Below, piece after piece: positions 15,900 to 27,300 of a DNA stretch of 39,539 bases. The stretch lies in assembly GCA_945787445.1 (NCBI GenBank), contig CALZHT010000021.1:1-39539 (forward strand), given 5' to 3'. Source of the DNA: an uncultured Desulfobulbaceae bacterium. GTDB taxonomy: Bacteria; Desulfobacterota; Desulfobulbia; Desulfobulbales; CALZHT01. How positions within the stretch are numbered: position 1 is the stretch's first letter; each line of letters starts with the position of its first letter. The notes beneath the pieces are model-generated. The model did not search any database, was not told the origin of the DNA, and saw nothing but the letters and a program-made list of their open reading frames with translations. The translations under genes were made by a program, and so were the position numbers.

Positions 15900-18134
15900 G
15901 TTGGCAAACATGCAGGTACCAAGCGCTTCCGGAGCCTCTTTCCCTGCCAGGCTCTCTTGGATATATTCCAGCAAATCCTCTACTGTTAATGGCCGGCTTA
16001 AAAAATACCCTTGTACTTCATCACATTTGCGGGAGGTTAGAAACTCAAGCTGTGCATTGGTTTCCACCCCTTCGGCAGTTACCTGCAGATCAAGGCTGTG
16101 AGCCATGGTTATTATGTTTTCAATGATAGAAGCATCATGTGAATTGGAATCGACGTCCCGCAGAAAAGAACGATCAATCTTAATTCGGTTAAATGGAAAA
16201 TGCTTCAGATAGCTTAACGATGAGAATCCAGTGCCAAAATCATCAATTGCCAGATGAACGCCAAGGCTCTTCAGTTGGTTGAGACTTTCCTTCGAGTATT
16301 CGGTTACTTCCATTAGAACGCTTTCCGTCAGCTCCAGTTCCAACAAACGGGGATCCATGGTGGTTTCCTTAAGGATGGCTTCAACCATTTCCACAAAATC
16401 ATGCTGTTTGAGCTGATGGACAGACATATTAACCGCTATCTGCAGGGGCGGATATCCATTCTGCTGCAAGGTCACATTCTGTTTGCAGGCAGTGCGCAGC
16501 ACCCATTCGCCAAGAGGTTGGATCAGGCCGATTTCCTCTGCCACCGGGATAAACTGATCTGGTGGAATCATTTCACCTTCTGGATTACGCCAGCGCAAAA
16601 GGGCCTCCATCCCAACCATAGTACACGTTGGCCCATCAAGTTTAGGCTGATACACCAGGAAAAATTCTTCCTCCTTGAAAGCCCGTCGTAAGTTGACCGC
16701 CATGTCCCGACGCGTTATGGCCTTTTGCTTCATTTCTGATGAGAAAAGCTGGAAGTTTTTCCTTCCCGCTTTCTTGGCCTCGTAGAGCGCGGTATCGGCA
16801 TTTCTCAACAGGGTGCTCACGTTCATGCCGTCAGCGGGAAAGAGGGCCATACCAATGCTTGCTGTAATAAAAACATCTTGGCCGTCAATAGAAAAGGGCT
16901 CGTTAAACAGTTTGAGTATTTTCCTGGCGACAGCTTCCATCTGAAACTGGTCTTTGTTCGTTGTCAAGAGCATGGCAAACTCATCGCCGCTTAATCTTGC
17001 CACTGTATCACTTTTACGGATATTGTTTTGGAGACGCTTGGCAACCGCTTCAATGAGCAAATCACCGACAGTGTGTCCAAGAGAATCGTTTACTTTCTTG
17101 AAATGATCAAGATCGATGCACAGTAAAGCGGCATCACGCTCTTCCCGTTTAGCAAGAGCTATAGCCTGGCTCAGACGATCATTAAAAAGTGTTCTGTTAG
17201 GAAGGCTGGTGAGGTTATCATAATAGGCTAATCGTTGGATCTCCCGCTCATCCAATTTATTCTGCGTAATGTCATGAATTACTCCCTGTACCAATGCTTT
17301 TTTATCTGCTTCATCTACATAGTTCTGGATGAACTCTTTGAGCCAACGAATCTTTCCGTCTTGCCTCAGGATCCGGTATTCCAAGATGTCTGAACTGTTT
17401 TCCTCACTGATAACTTTTTTTCTCGCTTGCAATACTCTATCCCGATCATCCGGATGAACCACATCGTGCCAGTGGGGATTGCCGGACATAAATGCTTCTT
17501 CCTTGTAAGTTGTAATCTCCTCCAGCGCACCATGTAAAAATACCGGTTCAGACTGCAAGTCCCACCTGAAAGCAATCCCATGGAAATTTTGCACGAATGA
17601 TCGATATTTTGCCTCGCTAAACCGGAGAGCGTTTTCCAATATCTTTCGTTTAACAATATCTTCTTCGAGCTGGGTGTTTATCTGCTTCAGGGTTTCATTC
17701 TTTCCTTTGAGTTCTTCAACAAGCAGCTGGTTTTCATGATGAAGTCTAATTTTTTCCAAGGCCCGATTGGCTATCGCTTCTATCAGATCAGGATCCTCAA
17801 AGGGCTTCAGAATAAAATCATAGGCGCCAAGCCGCAGGGCGGCAAGCGCCCTCTCCTGGGTGGCAAAGCTGGTCATGATGACCACTTCGGTTTCAGGCTG
17901 AATCCGCTTTATTTCACCTAAAAGCTCCAGGCCATCCATTTCTTCCATGACTATGTCTGTAAAGACAAGATAAAACAGTGACTTTTTAAAGAGGTCAAGA
18001 GCTTCTTCAGCACTTGCAGCCTCCACCACCTCATGCCCGGCCTCTTGCAGGACCTGTGAAGTTACCGCCCGCAGGCCTAAATCATCATCAACAATCAGGA
18101 TGGAAATTTTCGTTTCGCTGTTGAATTCTTCCAT
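15897..18134 (-). CDS. Response regulator REC-PAS-GGDEF-EAL, cyclic-di-GMP turnover
   Basis: The 745-residue protein has a receiver (Asp60 in FTDIV, Lys110 in KPFEDP), a coiled coil, a PAS/PAC domain (about 170-295, ending VIHDITQ), a GGDEF domain (about 300-465) and an EAL domain (about 475-730). The GGDEF motif reads SGDEF (382-386), with the I-site RKSD at 373-376 and the canonical Asn349/Asp358. The EAL domain keeps EALLRW (510-515), ELTES, DDFGTG (631-636) and AEGVE (687-691), so it should hydrolyse cyclic-di-GMP; the SGDEF half may be weakly active or act as a regulatory GTP-binding domain. It follows the histidine kinase gene by 15 bases and is its most likely phospho-acceptor. It is the last gene of the set headed by the riboswitch at 29610-29690. 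Confidence 0.95.
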   Translation of the reverse strand: MEEFNSETKISILIVDDDLGLRAVTSQVLQEAGHEVVEAASAEEALDLFKKSLFYLVFTDIVMEEMDGLELLGEIKRIQPETEVVIMTSFATQERALAALRLGAYDFILKPFEDPDLIEAIANRALEKIRLHHENQLLVEELKGKNETLKQINTQLEEDIVKRKILENALRFSEAKYRSFVQNFHGIAFRWDLQSEPVFLHGALEEITTYKEEAFMSGNPHWHDVVHPDDRDRVLQARKKVISEENSSDILEYRILRQDGKIRWLKEFIQNYVDEADKKALVQGVIHDITQNKLDEREIQRLAYYDNLTSLPNRTLFNDRLSQAIALAKREERDAALLCIDLDHFKKVNDSLGHTVGDLLIEAVAKRLQNNIRKSDTVARLSGDEFAMLLTTNKDQFQMEAVARKILKLFNEPFSIDGQDVFITASIGMALFPADGMNVSTLLRNADTALYEAKKAGRKNFQLFSSEMKQKAITRRDMAVNLRRAFKEEEFFLVYQPKLDGPTCTMVGMEALLRWRNPEGEMIPPDQFIPVAEEIGLIQPLGEWVLRTACKQNVTLQQNGYPPLQIAVNMSVHQLKQHDFVEMVEAILKETTMDPRLLELELTESVLMEVTEYSKESLNQLKSLGVHLAIDDFGTGFSSLSYLKHFPFNRIKIDRSFLRDVDSNSHDASIIENIITMAHSLDLQVTAEGVETNAQLEFLTSRKCDEVQGYFLSRPLTVEDLLEYIQESLAGKEAPEALGTCMFAN

Positions 18135-18149
18135 TATCCTACTCCCAGT

Positions 18150-19973
18150 CTAGTTCTCTTGAGCAATGGCATGCTGTTGAGCTTTTAAAGAATTATCTTC
18201 AACCGCTTTTTTTACGGGAAACTTGATAATAAACGTGGTGCCCTGACCAGTATCACTCTCAACCGTAACCTCGCCTTGGTGATCTTTGATGATGCCGTAG
18301 GTTACCGAGAGACCAAGCCCTGTACCGCTTCCAGCAGATTTGGTTGTAAAGAAGGGATCAAATATCTTTTTTTGTATATCCTTAGGTATACCAGGGCCAT
18401 CATCGCTGACCCGTATCTCGACGAGATCAGCATCAATACACCGGGTACTGAGGGTCACTTGGCCGGGCTGCCCTTTCATGGCCTGCTGGGCATTGATTAC
18501 CAGATTCAACAAGACCTGTTGGACCTGGTTGGCATTTCCGGTGATTTCCGGAAGATCGTGTCCAAGTTCCTTTTTCAGCTTAACTTGGTGGGTTCCTAAT
18601 TGATGGTGGACAATTGCTGCCGCGTCTTCTACCACGGTATTGATATCAAGGGCATCAAAGGCCACCTTCTCCTGTCTGGCGAACTTCAAGAGATTCTCAA
18701 TAATCTCCTTGCAGCGGCGGCACTCTTTTTCTATGAGCGCGAGGTTTTTATGGACAAGGGTATCTTTTTCAGCTTTTCGCAAAGAGATCTGGGCCAGGCC
18801 CAGGATGCCGAACAGCGGATTTTTCACCTCATGGGCTATACCGGCTCCCAATTGACCGAAGGCGGCCATCTTTTCCGAATGGATGAGGGCGGCCTGCGCA
18901 TCCTGCAGTTCCGTGGCCATCCGGTTAAACGATTCTGACAACTCCCCTATTTCATCCTTGGAAGATGGTTCTACATGGATATCGAAAATCCCCCGGGCCA
19001 TCATCTTGGTTGCATCGGAAAGCTGCTCTATGGGCCGGGTTATCCGCCGAGACCAAAAAAGGCTCAAAAGGGCGGAAGAAAGGAGCAGGATCAGTGAAAC
19101 TCCTACCAAAGTTTTGAGCAGTTCCCTGGCAGTCAGATAGGCCGCTTTTTTGGGGATCTGGACTCCGACAAGCAAGTCACCAATTGCAACCGGCGCAAAG
19201 CCGCCCACCATTAAAACTCCATTATTGCTGTATTCCATACTGCCTCCCAGGCTCTGCCCGCCGGCGACCCCTTGCAAACTTGAAAGCCAATCAACCTTGT
19301 TGCGCAGGGCGACATTGCGAGGATCATCATGGACCAACAGTACTCCTTGGTTGTCCACCAGATACGTATCAAAGACCTGGGAACTACGGGCTAGGCGGAG
19401 CAGCTTATCAAGCCGGATTACTCCGGCAGCCACAGCATTTTTACCGCCATTGAATGAGGGCATAGGCATCGCTATTGTTATTGTGGGAAGACTCTCTGCA
19501 ACTGTTGAATTTTCAACAAAAATCTTACCTTCTATGATGCGGTCCATGGGTAAAGGATTTTGGCGCCGGAAAGTTACGAGGTCTTGCCTTGATACTCCTG
19601 TCGATTTCAGGGTGATTGCATCATATATTGATCCCTTCTCCTCTTTGTCCACATACAGAGTAACCATGACGAATTCGCGAAAATCCTCAAACAGCTTCTT
19701 CAGTATCTCCTCCTTATGCTGCGGGGTAAGTTCATCATCAACCATGATTTGATAGAATACCTGCAGGCTTTCGCGATATCCCATCAGGTGTGAATCGGCT
19801 TCCTCCGCGGTATGGACGGCCATTACCGAAATAAGGTCATGGATATAGGCTGTTTTATCAGTATGAAACACCTTGGCCATAGTGTAGGTGATGAGTCCCA
19901 AAACAACGGTTACCGCAAACAACTGGGTGACGAGAATTTTAAAGCGAATGGGTATCCTGAATCTTCGTAACAT
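18150..19973 (-). CDS. Membrane sensor histidine kinase with HAMP domain
   Basis: The 607-residue protein has a first membrane segment at about 13-34, a periplasmic sensor of about 245 residues (Cache-like from pattern and size), a second segment at about 286-307 and a HAMP linker (about 308-360). The kinase core has His381 in IAHEVKNP, the N-box [11 protein letters not shown]1 DDGPGIP, the F-box FFTTK and G2 GSGTGLGLS. It should autophosphorylate His381 in response to an unknown extracytoplasmic signal and pass phosphate to a receiver. The REC-PAS-GGDEF-EAL gene starts 15 bases downstream, which makes that protein the obvious partner. FecR-domain and surface-protein genes lie directly upstream on the same strand. 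Confidence 0.94.
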   Translation of the reverse strand: MLRRFRIPIRFKILVTQLFAVTVVLGLITYTMAKVFHTDKTAYIHDLISVMAVHTAEEADSHLMGYRESLQVFYQIMVDDELTPQHKEEILKKLFEDFREFVMVTLYVDKEEKGSIYDAITLKSTGVSRQDLVTFRRQNPLPMDRIIEGKIFVENSTVAESLPTITIAMPMPSFNGGKNAVAAGVIRLDKLLRLARSSQVFDTYLVDNQGVLLVHDDPRNVALRNKVDWLSSLQGVAGGQSLGGSMEYSNNGVLMVGGFAPVAIGDLLVGVQIPKKAAYLTARELLKTLVGVSLILLLSSALLSLFWSRRITRPIEQLSDATKMMARGIFDIHVEPSSKDEIGELSESFNRMATELQDAQAALIHSEKMAAFGQLGAGIAHEVKNPLFGILGLAQISLRKAEKDTLVHKNLALIEKECRRCKEIIENLLKFARQEKVAFDALDINTVVEDAAAIVHHQLGTHQVKLKKELGHDLPEITGNANQVQQVLLNLVINAQQAMKGQPGQVTLSTRCIDADLVEIRVSDDGPGIPKDIQKKIFDPFFTTKSAGSGTGLGLSVTYGIIKDHQGEVTVESDTGQGTTFIIKFPVKKAVEDNSLKAQQHAIAQEN

Positions 19974-19990
19974 GATGAACTTCCTTTAAT

Positions 19991-21346
19991 TTAAAATTGT
20001 CTTTGGACAATGTAACTCTCATATGAAACGTTTCCTGCCTGGTCCATTGCTTCCACAGTGATATTGTTCAAACCCAACCGTAATGGCAGCTCTAGAGAAA
20101 AGGAACCGCCTGCAGAGGGAGTGATCTTTTCCTGGCTTACAAAAACCTGAGCGCCGGGCTCAGTCTCTCCTTTTACTAAAAGGAGGTCTTGATTAACCGT
20201 TTCCCCGGGCAGATCAACCTGCAGTAAAGGCGGTTCACTATCTTGAACCATCTTCACTTCCTTCACAGGGCTCTGCTTTCCTTCGCATCCCAGGCGGAGG
20301 CTGCTCACCCGCCAGTAATAGGTGCCATTCTTCAAATTGCCATGTGAAAATCCCGGTTGGCTGACAATTTCATCAGCCATTATTTCGCTAAAATCCGGGG
20401 TTCTCGCCAGTGTAAATCTGAATTCTTGAATCTCTGGCGGAGCTGACCAGGAAAAGTGTACTGCCGGGGGCACGTTACGGTAGGCCATTACACTTTTTTT
20501 GCTCGGGGAAATTGGTTTAGGAGGAGGAGGCAATACAATTATCGGGTGTGGTGCGTCACCGGGAAGAATCCGTACGCCATGATTTGCCTTAACGGTGACT
20601 GTCTTTCCTTGGGCGATAACTTCTGCGGTGCCACCATAGACAACAACATTGGAAGACTTTCCAGGATCGACCGAAATCTTGAACTCTGCCTCTTTGCCTT
20701 TTCCCTTACTGGGCTTAAAGCGCGCCACCGCATCCGGCATGGTGATTTCCATCTGGACCGCCTTCTGGTTTTTCGCGGAGATTTTTCCGCTGAGTTCACC
20801 TTCCATCATTACCATGAAAGAGCGGCGGTTGTTAAAAACCGGGTCCTTTTCCAGCCGTTTGATGATCACCAGTGAGTTGCTGCCCATGGAGAGATAATTA
20901 TCTTCATCAAAGGTTATTTGTGCTCTGGAAGATCCAAAAGTCTGCACAGCATCTTTGTCATAAAGCTCCATACCGGTTTCAGCAGGACCCCAGGCAATGG
21001 AAAAGGAACGCTTACTTTTCACCTTGTTCCATGTTTTACTCAGAAAAGCGGTCATATCTTCGTACTCGACTTCTTCACTACTTATGCCCAACTCCGGCAA
21101 AGGCAAAGTCGGGCCTTGCAACATCTCACGCTCATGACTCGCTTGGCGCCCGATTAACTGCTTAAAGGAGGTGCCGGTCGGGAAAAACATATTGAGCAGC
21201 CCCAAAAAGCCACTGAAAAAGAGGAGGACAAGCAACAGCGTGACAATAATCTCCATCATCCGGGCGGAAATGGATTTCAGCCTTTTTTTTATGCTGCTTT
21301 CAGCCTGTTTCTTTTTGCCATTTCCTAACATGTTCTCTTTTCTCAC
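19991..21346 (-). CDS. FecR-domain membrane protein
   Basis: The 451-residue protein has a basic cytoplasmic N-terminus and one membrane anchor (about residues 31-53). A periplasmic FecR-like domain follows (about 100-270; strands such as VVVYGGTAEVIAQGKTVTVKANHGVRI). Next come a fibronectin-like segment (PPAVHFSWSAPPEIQEFRFTLA) and a C-terminal Ig-like domain (about 375-445, ending MDQAGNVSYESYIV). No sigma factor gene is next to it, so a classical FecR role is not supported. In similar loci FecR-domain proteins accompany sensor or cyclase genes. It lies 48 bases after the 2101-residue OmpA-domain gene and 17 before the kinase, and may link the envelope to the kinase. Confidence 0.82.
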   Translation of the reverse strand: MRKENMLGNGKKKQAESSIKKRLKSISARMMEIIVTLLLVLLFFSGFLGLLNMFFPTGTSFKQLIGRQASHEREMLQGPTLPLPELGISSEEVEYEDMTAFLSKTWNKVKSKRSFSIAWGPAETGMELYDKDAVQTFGSSRAQITFDEDNYLSMGSNSLVIIKRLEKDPVFNNRRSFMVMMEGELSGKISAKNQKAVQMEITMPDAVARFKPSKGKGKEAEFKISVDPGKSSNVVVYGGTAEVIAQGKTVTVKANHGVRILPGDAPHPIIVLPPPPKPISPSKKSVMAYRNVPPAVHFSWSAPPEIQEFRFTLARTPDFSEIMADEIVSQPGFSHGNLKNGTYYWRVSSLRLGCEGKQSPVKEVKMVQDSEPPLLQVDLPGETVNQDLLLVKGETEPGAQVFVSQEKITPSAGGSFSLELPLRLGLNNITVEAMDQAGNVSYESYIVQRQF

Positions 21347-21394
21347 TCGTTTCCTTTTGTCCTATCACCAAACGGTTTACTCACCCCGTTTCTC

Positions 21395-24300
21395 CTATTT
21401 CTCGCGCGCGCGCGCCAGCAGTTTTTCCTCATCCAGTGACAGATTGACCTGCAGGTGGGAAAGGCGCCTGCAACCAGAGTGGTTTTCGACTACCACTCCA
21501 AAAAGGTTTTTTCCCTTCTTAAGTTTCAGATCCGCAACAAAACTGCCGTCAGCATCGACCTCGATCTCTATTTTGTCCACTTCCACCCTGTTTCCAGGTG
21601 CGGTTTTACCTGAAAGCCTGTATACCATGACCTCATCATCTTGATCTGCCGAAGCGATATCGGTATGAGTGAAACGGAATTTCTTGCTGGTGGCGCCCCA
21701 TGGCAGCTTTGTCTCTTCTTCAAGATTTACAATCTGCAAATCGGGCACCTGGACCGAAGTCTGTATGGACTTACCTTGAGAGTCGGCCATATAGACTGTC
21801 ATTGTCTCACCGGCAGCAGACAGAGTGCCGGCAAATCGGCCATGATCGTCAACATCCAGGAAAGTACCATTGATCTTTACTTGCGGGGTGGCTCTGTAAA
21901 GTTCGCGGATATCAGTTCTGATAATCTCCTCATATTCACCCTTCACCTCAATGCGTCGGTTCAAGGCTCTGCCCTCAGGAAGTGCATTGCTTGTTATGGG
22001 CCTTTCCTCACCGAACCAACGGGTAATAATGCGTGTTGACGGGATATTTTCATCACTGACCATGAATGTCTGGGCAGCTTCGCTCCTTCGCTTGGAAACC
22101 TCCAAATTGGCCTCTGCAGAGCCGACCGAATCACTGTGTCCCTCGATGACAATCTTTTGTTCCGGGTAGACGCGCATAATCTCGGCATGCATTTCAAGCG
22201 CATCTTTTGCCTCTACACTGAGAATATCGGAGTTGAATTCAAAGGCTCCACCTGAAAGTCTTAGCGAAACCGGATTAATTCGGTTCACCCCAAACACACG
22301 TCTTGGGCTGCTTGCTTTGCTGCCGTCGCTGAATCGAACCTCGAGCTGATAATGATACACATTGCCGCCCTCAAGCGGTTCATTGTTTTCAGTGCGGCCG
22401 TTCCAGGCGATTGATTCAGGAAGTCCATCCTTGCCGGTTATGGTGTGAAAAACGGCACCATTATTGGTCATGATGAGGCAGTTCCATTGATCCACTTCTG
22501 CAGCAGACACTGCTTTAATTTTGAATTGCATAGGCTGCACGAGAGCGCCGTTAATCTCCAAGATATCATGGAAAAGGTCTTGAAGCTGGATATCCACTTC
22601 AGGCAAAACGGCCCGCTGTCCATTCATGTAAAGGGCCGGCATTTCAAGGCTGCCGATAATGTTCACGAACTCTTCCGCCCAGGTACTATTGAGAACTGCA
22701 TAGAGCTTCGTCGGTTCGGGGACCGAGGTAAGATCCGGCAATGGCGCCGGGATTTCTGTTGGTGCCAGGACAGGCACTTCGGGCTCTTTCCTTGTTTTAC
22801 GTTTGAAATCAAATGATGTTTCATCAAACTTGAATTTGAACTCGAGGAAGAATCCCTGTCTCTGGTAATCTTCCCCTTCAAGATCACGGTCTCGCAACTC
22901 TGACAGGTTGTATCCTAAGCCCAGGTAGGCGTTCTTAAAGATCCGATATCCTGCCTTGATGGTGCCGCCGGTGGAGAGGGTCCTGGTGGAGTACTGGTTC
23001 ATCACCTTGCCGAACACCCCCACATCCCATCTATCGGTAATATCGTAGGTCAGACCGGTAATAAGGAGATCAGTATACGAATTGAAGGATTTGTCATCCA
23101 AAATTTCCCAACTGTATTTGCCGGCATACTTGCCGGTAAGGGTCCAGCGCGGAGTAAAACGGTAGGAAGATTCTGTGGAGGCAATGAGACTTTTCACCTC
23201 GTCCCCGGTGGCTGTGCTCCCTTTCTTGTCAAGCTTGTAACGAAGTGTACTCAAATTATAGTGCGATTTTTTTCCCAGGGCCCGATAGGCAAAGCCGAGA
23301 GAGCTGTCAAACAATATATCGGTGCCGGTATCCTTATCGCTGTTCCACAGGGACATCTTGCCTAAGAAAGAGAGGCTGTCACTGTATTTGATGGCGCCGC
23401 CGATGGAATACAGAGTCGTGGTATCGCTATCTGTCAGCCGCAGTTCATATCGGCCGCTCACCTTATACTCATCGCTCTTGAGATATTCAGCACCAAGGGT
23501 GAAGGTTTTCCTGTCTCCTCCATCACCACTTTCTATGTTTTCCAACATTTCCGCCGTGGAACGGAGGGTCAGGCCATTGAGGATTTCATATGCGGTATTT
23601 AATCCAAGGATTGCCTGGCTTCTCTCTCCTGAAAGTGAGTTTTCCAACTGATATCCGGTTTTGGTGCCCAGGCTTAAAGGAGAGTCTCCTCCCCATTTGG
23701 TATTGAGTTCCACATTATTTAATTGACTCAAGCCATCCGCGCTGTCTTCCATTTGATATCCCGTTGACAGGGCCATATGGTCATTGAGCTTACTCTCCAT
23801 ACCAAGAACAGTAATGTTTCTGTTGTCTTCACCTTCTTGATACTCCTCGGTGAGATACGCTCTGGTTTTATCGGTGAGTCGGTAATCAAGCTTGAGAGCC
23901 GTCCTGGTCGGGTAATCTTCTACCGTGGTTGCGGTAAGGGCCTGCTCCCGCCGCAGGGAAGCGCCGAGTTTCTTGGTAAGGCTGCTTGCTGCTTCGGCAT
24001 ATACCATATCGGATTTCTTGTCAGGATCAGTTGCACTGCTTTCTTCAATATGTTGGAAACCCGCCTCGGTTTTGACTTTGGAAATTTGCTGCTGCACGCC
24101 GATGGAATTCTTGGCCAGCTCGGTGTCATTGACCGTATCCGCCTGGACAAAACTCTCCGCTGTAATTCTCGTCTTTTCAGTTACATCATAGTCTGCCTTT
24201 GCGCCGTATTTCTCCGTGCCTGACTCGTTTCCAGTCATGGAGGGATTTTCAAATTCCGCCTCAACATCGCGGTAGTAGGTGTCCAGTTGCAGTTTTTTGA

Positions 24301-27300
24301 CCTTGGTGGACAGCTCAACCTTCCAGGCATTGCCTTTTCCCTTCGCCAGGGTGTCACTTGCGGCAACTTCACCTTTAATGGAGGTCTTTTCAGTCAGTTT
24401 CAATTCACCGTCCGCGCCATACAAGGTCGAGTCTTTAAGGGCATTTTCTTCAACAACCGCGCTCACACCTATGTTGGATCCGTTTTTCGACCTGACCACC
24501 CCTCTGGTGCCATAGATATAGTATTTGTCGCCGGGATCATCGCTCTCATATTCCACCACGATGGTGACTGGATTGAGATTGCTGTCCAATGAGGCGACGG
24601 GTTCTTTAAACAGGATGGCGCCGGTGACATAATCAATGGTGTAATCCGTATACCGAGTCTTCTCGACCGAGGATATAATTCTTTCGGAATGGAATCTGTC
24701 CCGCACCTCAATATGAATTCTTTCGCTGTTCTCAATAACCGGCTTTTTGCTGAGGAAATAGTATCCGGAGGTGCCGTCCCCGGGGATCTCATCCTTGGTA
24801 AATGTATGGTTTGTTTCACTGACAAAAGTTTTCAAGGTTTGCCTGTCTGTATTGATATCCGCCTTGATGCCGTTAAAGGCCCTGGTATATCTGCTCAGTT
24901 CCGTATCGGAAAAATCAGCATTAAAATCACCAACCAGAACCGACGAACGTCCTTTCTCCAGTTTGAGGTACAGCTTTTTCTGGGATTCAGCCTCATATCC
25001 CGCCTCGCTGGCATCGCCATAAATAGGATAATATTTTTCCGGATCGATCTGCTGGAACAGTCCGTCACGCTCTTCTTTGCCGGAGTCATAGGCAGCAGTC
25101 AAAAGATACTTGCCGAGAATCTTTCCTTTGGCAAAGAAGGCAAGTCTTTCATCATGATAGATCTCATCATCAAACCGGTCATCCTCAGTGATTTTTTCCA
25201 CCCGGCCCTGTATATCACTGTTGCCCACGGTCAAGGTTCCCAGACCGACCACGATCCAGTCTCTGAGGGCTGCTGTGTAATAGATGTCTGCTGTTGCGTT
25301 CAAATTTGTGCCCAAAGACACCTGGAAATCTTCCTGTCCGCTAGTGAGAGGTGCACGGAGTTTGAACTTTGCAATGCCTTTATTACTTCTGATCTGGTGT
25401 CCTTCCCTGGAAGGATCAAGGTCCTTTTCAACAATCTCGCCTTTCTCAAGAAAAACTGTAAGAATTTGTTTGCCCGTGGTGGCTCTGTTCCATTGGTCAA
25501 GCAGGTGAATGGTAAAGGGTACGACGGTTTTGCCGTCAGCCGGGATATCCGCCTTTTCCGGGCTGATAACTACCTTCTCAGGATTGCCGGGGACGATGAC
25601 CACTACTTCTTGGGCTTCTTGACTGCCGTCCGGTTTATGGATTTCCAGAGAGATGATGTTAGAACCGGCATTGAGGTTCACACCAACATACTGACTTATG
25701 CGAATCTTCTTATTTGTTTCCTCGATTGTCTTGCCGATTTGACTTTCCAGCAAGGGGATGCCATTCACTCTGAGGATATACTCTGCAGAGTCCGGTACCC
25801 TGATGACAATATGGCTCCATTTTTTTTCAAGAACGGTTCCATCTTTAGGCTCCAGAATCTCCGGTGTAGAGGGCATTGAAAAAATCTGTTTTTCCCAGGG
25901 GAGTGGTGCAGCATTGTTGTTTACTCCAAAGGTAAATTGCCCTTTTCTTTTCTTTTTAGAATTCTTTTCCTGATCTTCTGCTTCATTTTGTTCTTTATCG
26001 GGATCCTGAGATACAAGGGCGAAATCCCCTCGTGCCGGACCGCCGTAGGGTGCGGTGATGAATTGCGAACCGCCGTCGCCGGCAAAGGCATTACTATGAG
26101 GTACGGAAATAAATCCATCCGTGATCGTGCTTTTATCAATCTTTACGACATGATCTCCGGCGGTTATACCGACGAATGAATATTTGCCCGCCCCATCGGT
26201 GATCGCATGCGAGCCGTCTTCCAGATAGAGGCGGACGCCTTCCATGCCCGGTTCATCAGCATCAGGCATCTTGTCACGATTCTGGTCAACGAACACTCGG
26301 CCCAGAATTATGGTTCTGCTGTTCAGTACACCTTCCTCGATCTTGACCGTTGCTCGTGCCGGCCCAGTAAATAAATTATTGCCGCCAGGACTGCTGCCTG
26401 TTGCAGCAGCAGTGTTTGTGCCGTTACCAAGCGGTGCGTCAATGGAAATGATGGTGCGGTATTTCAGGGTTTTACTTTCTCCCGGAGCCAGAGCGCCGAT
26501 CGCCCATTGCGATGTCGTACCGCCTATGGGATCGCTGACAAGGGTATTGTCTAGGAATGAACTCCCTTCCAGATAGCGAAAACCCTGGGGCAGATTGTCG
26601 GTAATCATCACCGAGCTTGCAGTCATTGTTGTGCTGACATTTTCCACCGTAACCGAATAAACAACATAATCGCCGATTTCAGCCACTGTCCTGTTTGCGC
26701 TTTTATTCAGCCGCAGCGGCTGCTCAACCACTACATTTGCCACAGCGTTGGATACCTGGGCAACCGGGGTCTGATCGCTGGTCATGCTGATAGTGTTCTG
26801 TACAGTAGTGTCGGAAAGAATTGCAGGATCGATGCGCGACTGGAATTGAATCGTTCCCACATAGCCGGCCGGGATTGAAGGAATAGTCCAGGTTACGGTT
26901 CTGACCACCGGATCATAGACGATGGTGGTACCGGAAATTCCTGCCGGTTCTGTTGCCGAGCCGCTAATGTAGATCAGATTGGCATCAAGGATGTCGGTGA
27001 TTACAATGTTGGTTGCGGGAATATTTCCGCTGTTGCCGAAGGTATTGGTATAGGTGACGATGGTGCCGGGAGTTACCTGCCCTGCCGGGGACACTGTTTT
27101 TACCAGGGGATCCCAGAACTGGGCCTGAAGAATTGTATACGTATCAGTGATACTTCCGTTCACCGTTGGATTAACAGCAGATGTTCCGTTGACCAACACA
27201 TTGTGCACTGAACCAGGCGTCATGCTGATATCGGCAGTGACACGCACCACGATATCCCTGGATGTGGATTCTGTCAGCACGCCGGTATCGATTCTGCCAT

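Noticed and set aside
19991-21346. FecR-domain gene as part of an iron-responsive FecIR system
   Set aside because: No ECF sigma factor or TonB-dependent receptor is adjacent; the neighbours are surface proteins and a histidine kinase.
21402-21415. (CG)n run at the end of the giant OmpA-domain gene as a phase-variation tract
   Set aside because: It lies in the last few codons, so slippage would alter only the final residues and could not switch the gene off.
24689-25879. 396-codon plus-strand open frame opposite the OmpA-domain giant gene
   Set aside because: It is antisense to a strongly supported coding region, shows no family motif, and its composition is what a shadow frame gives.
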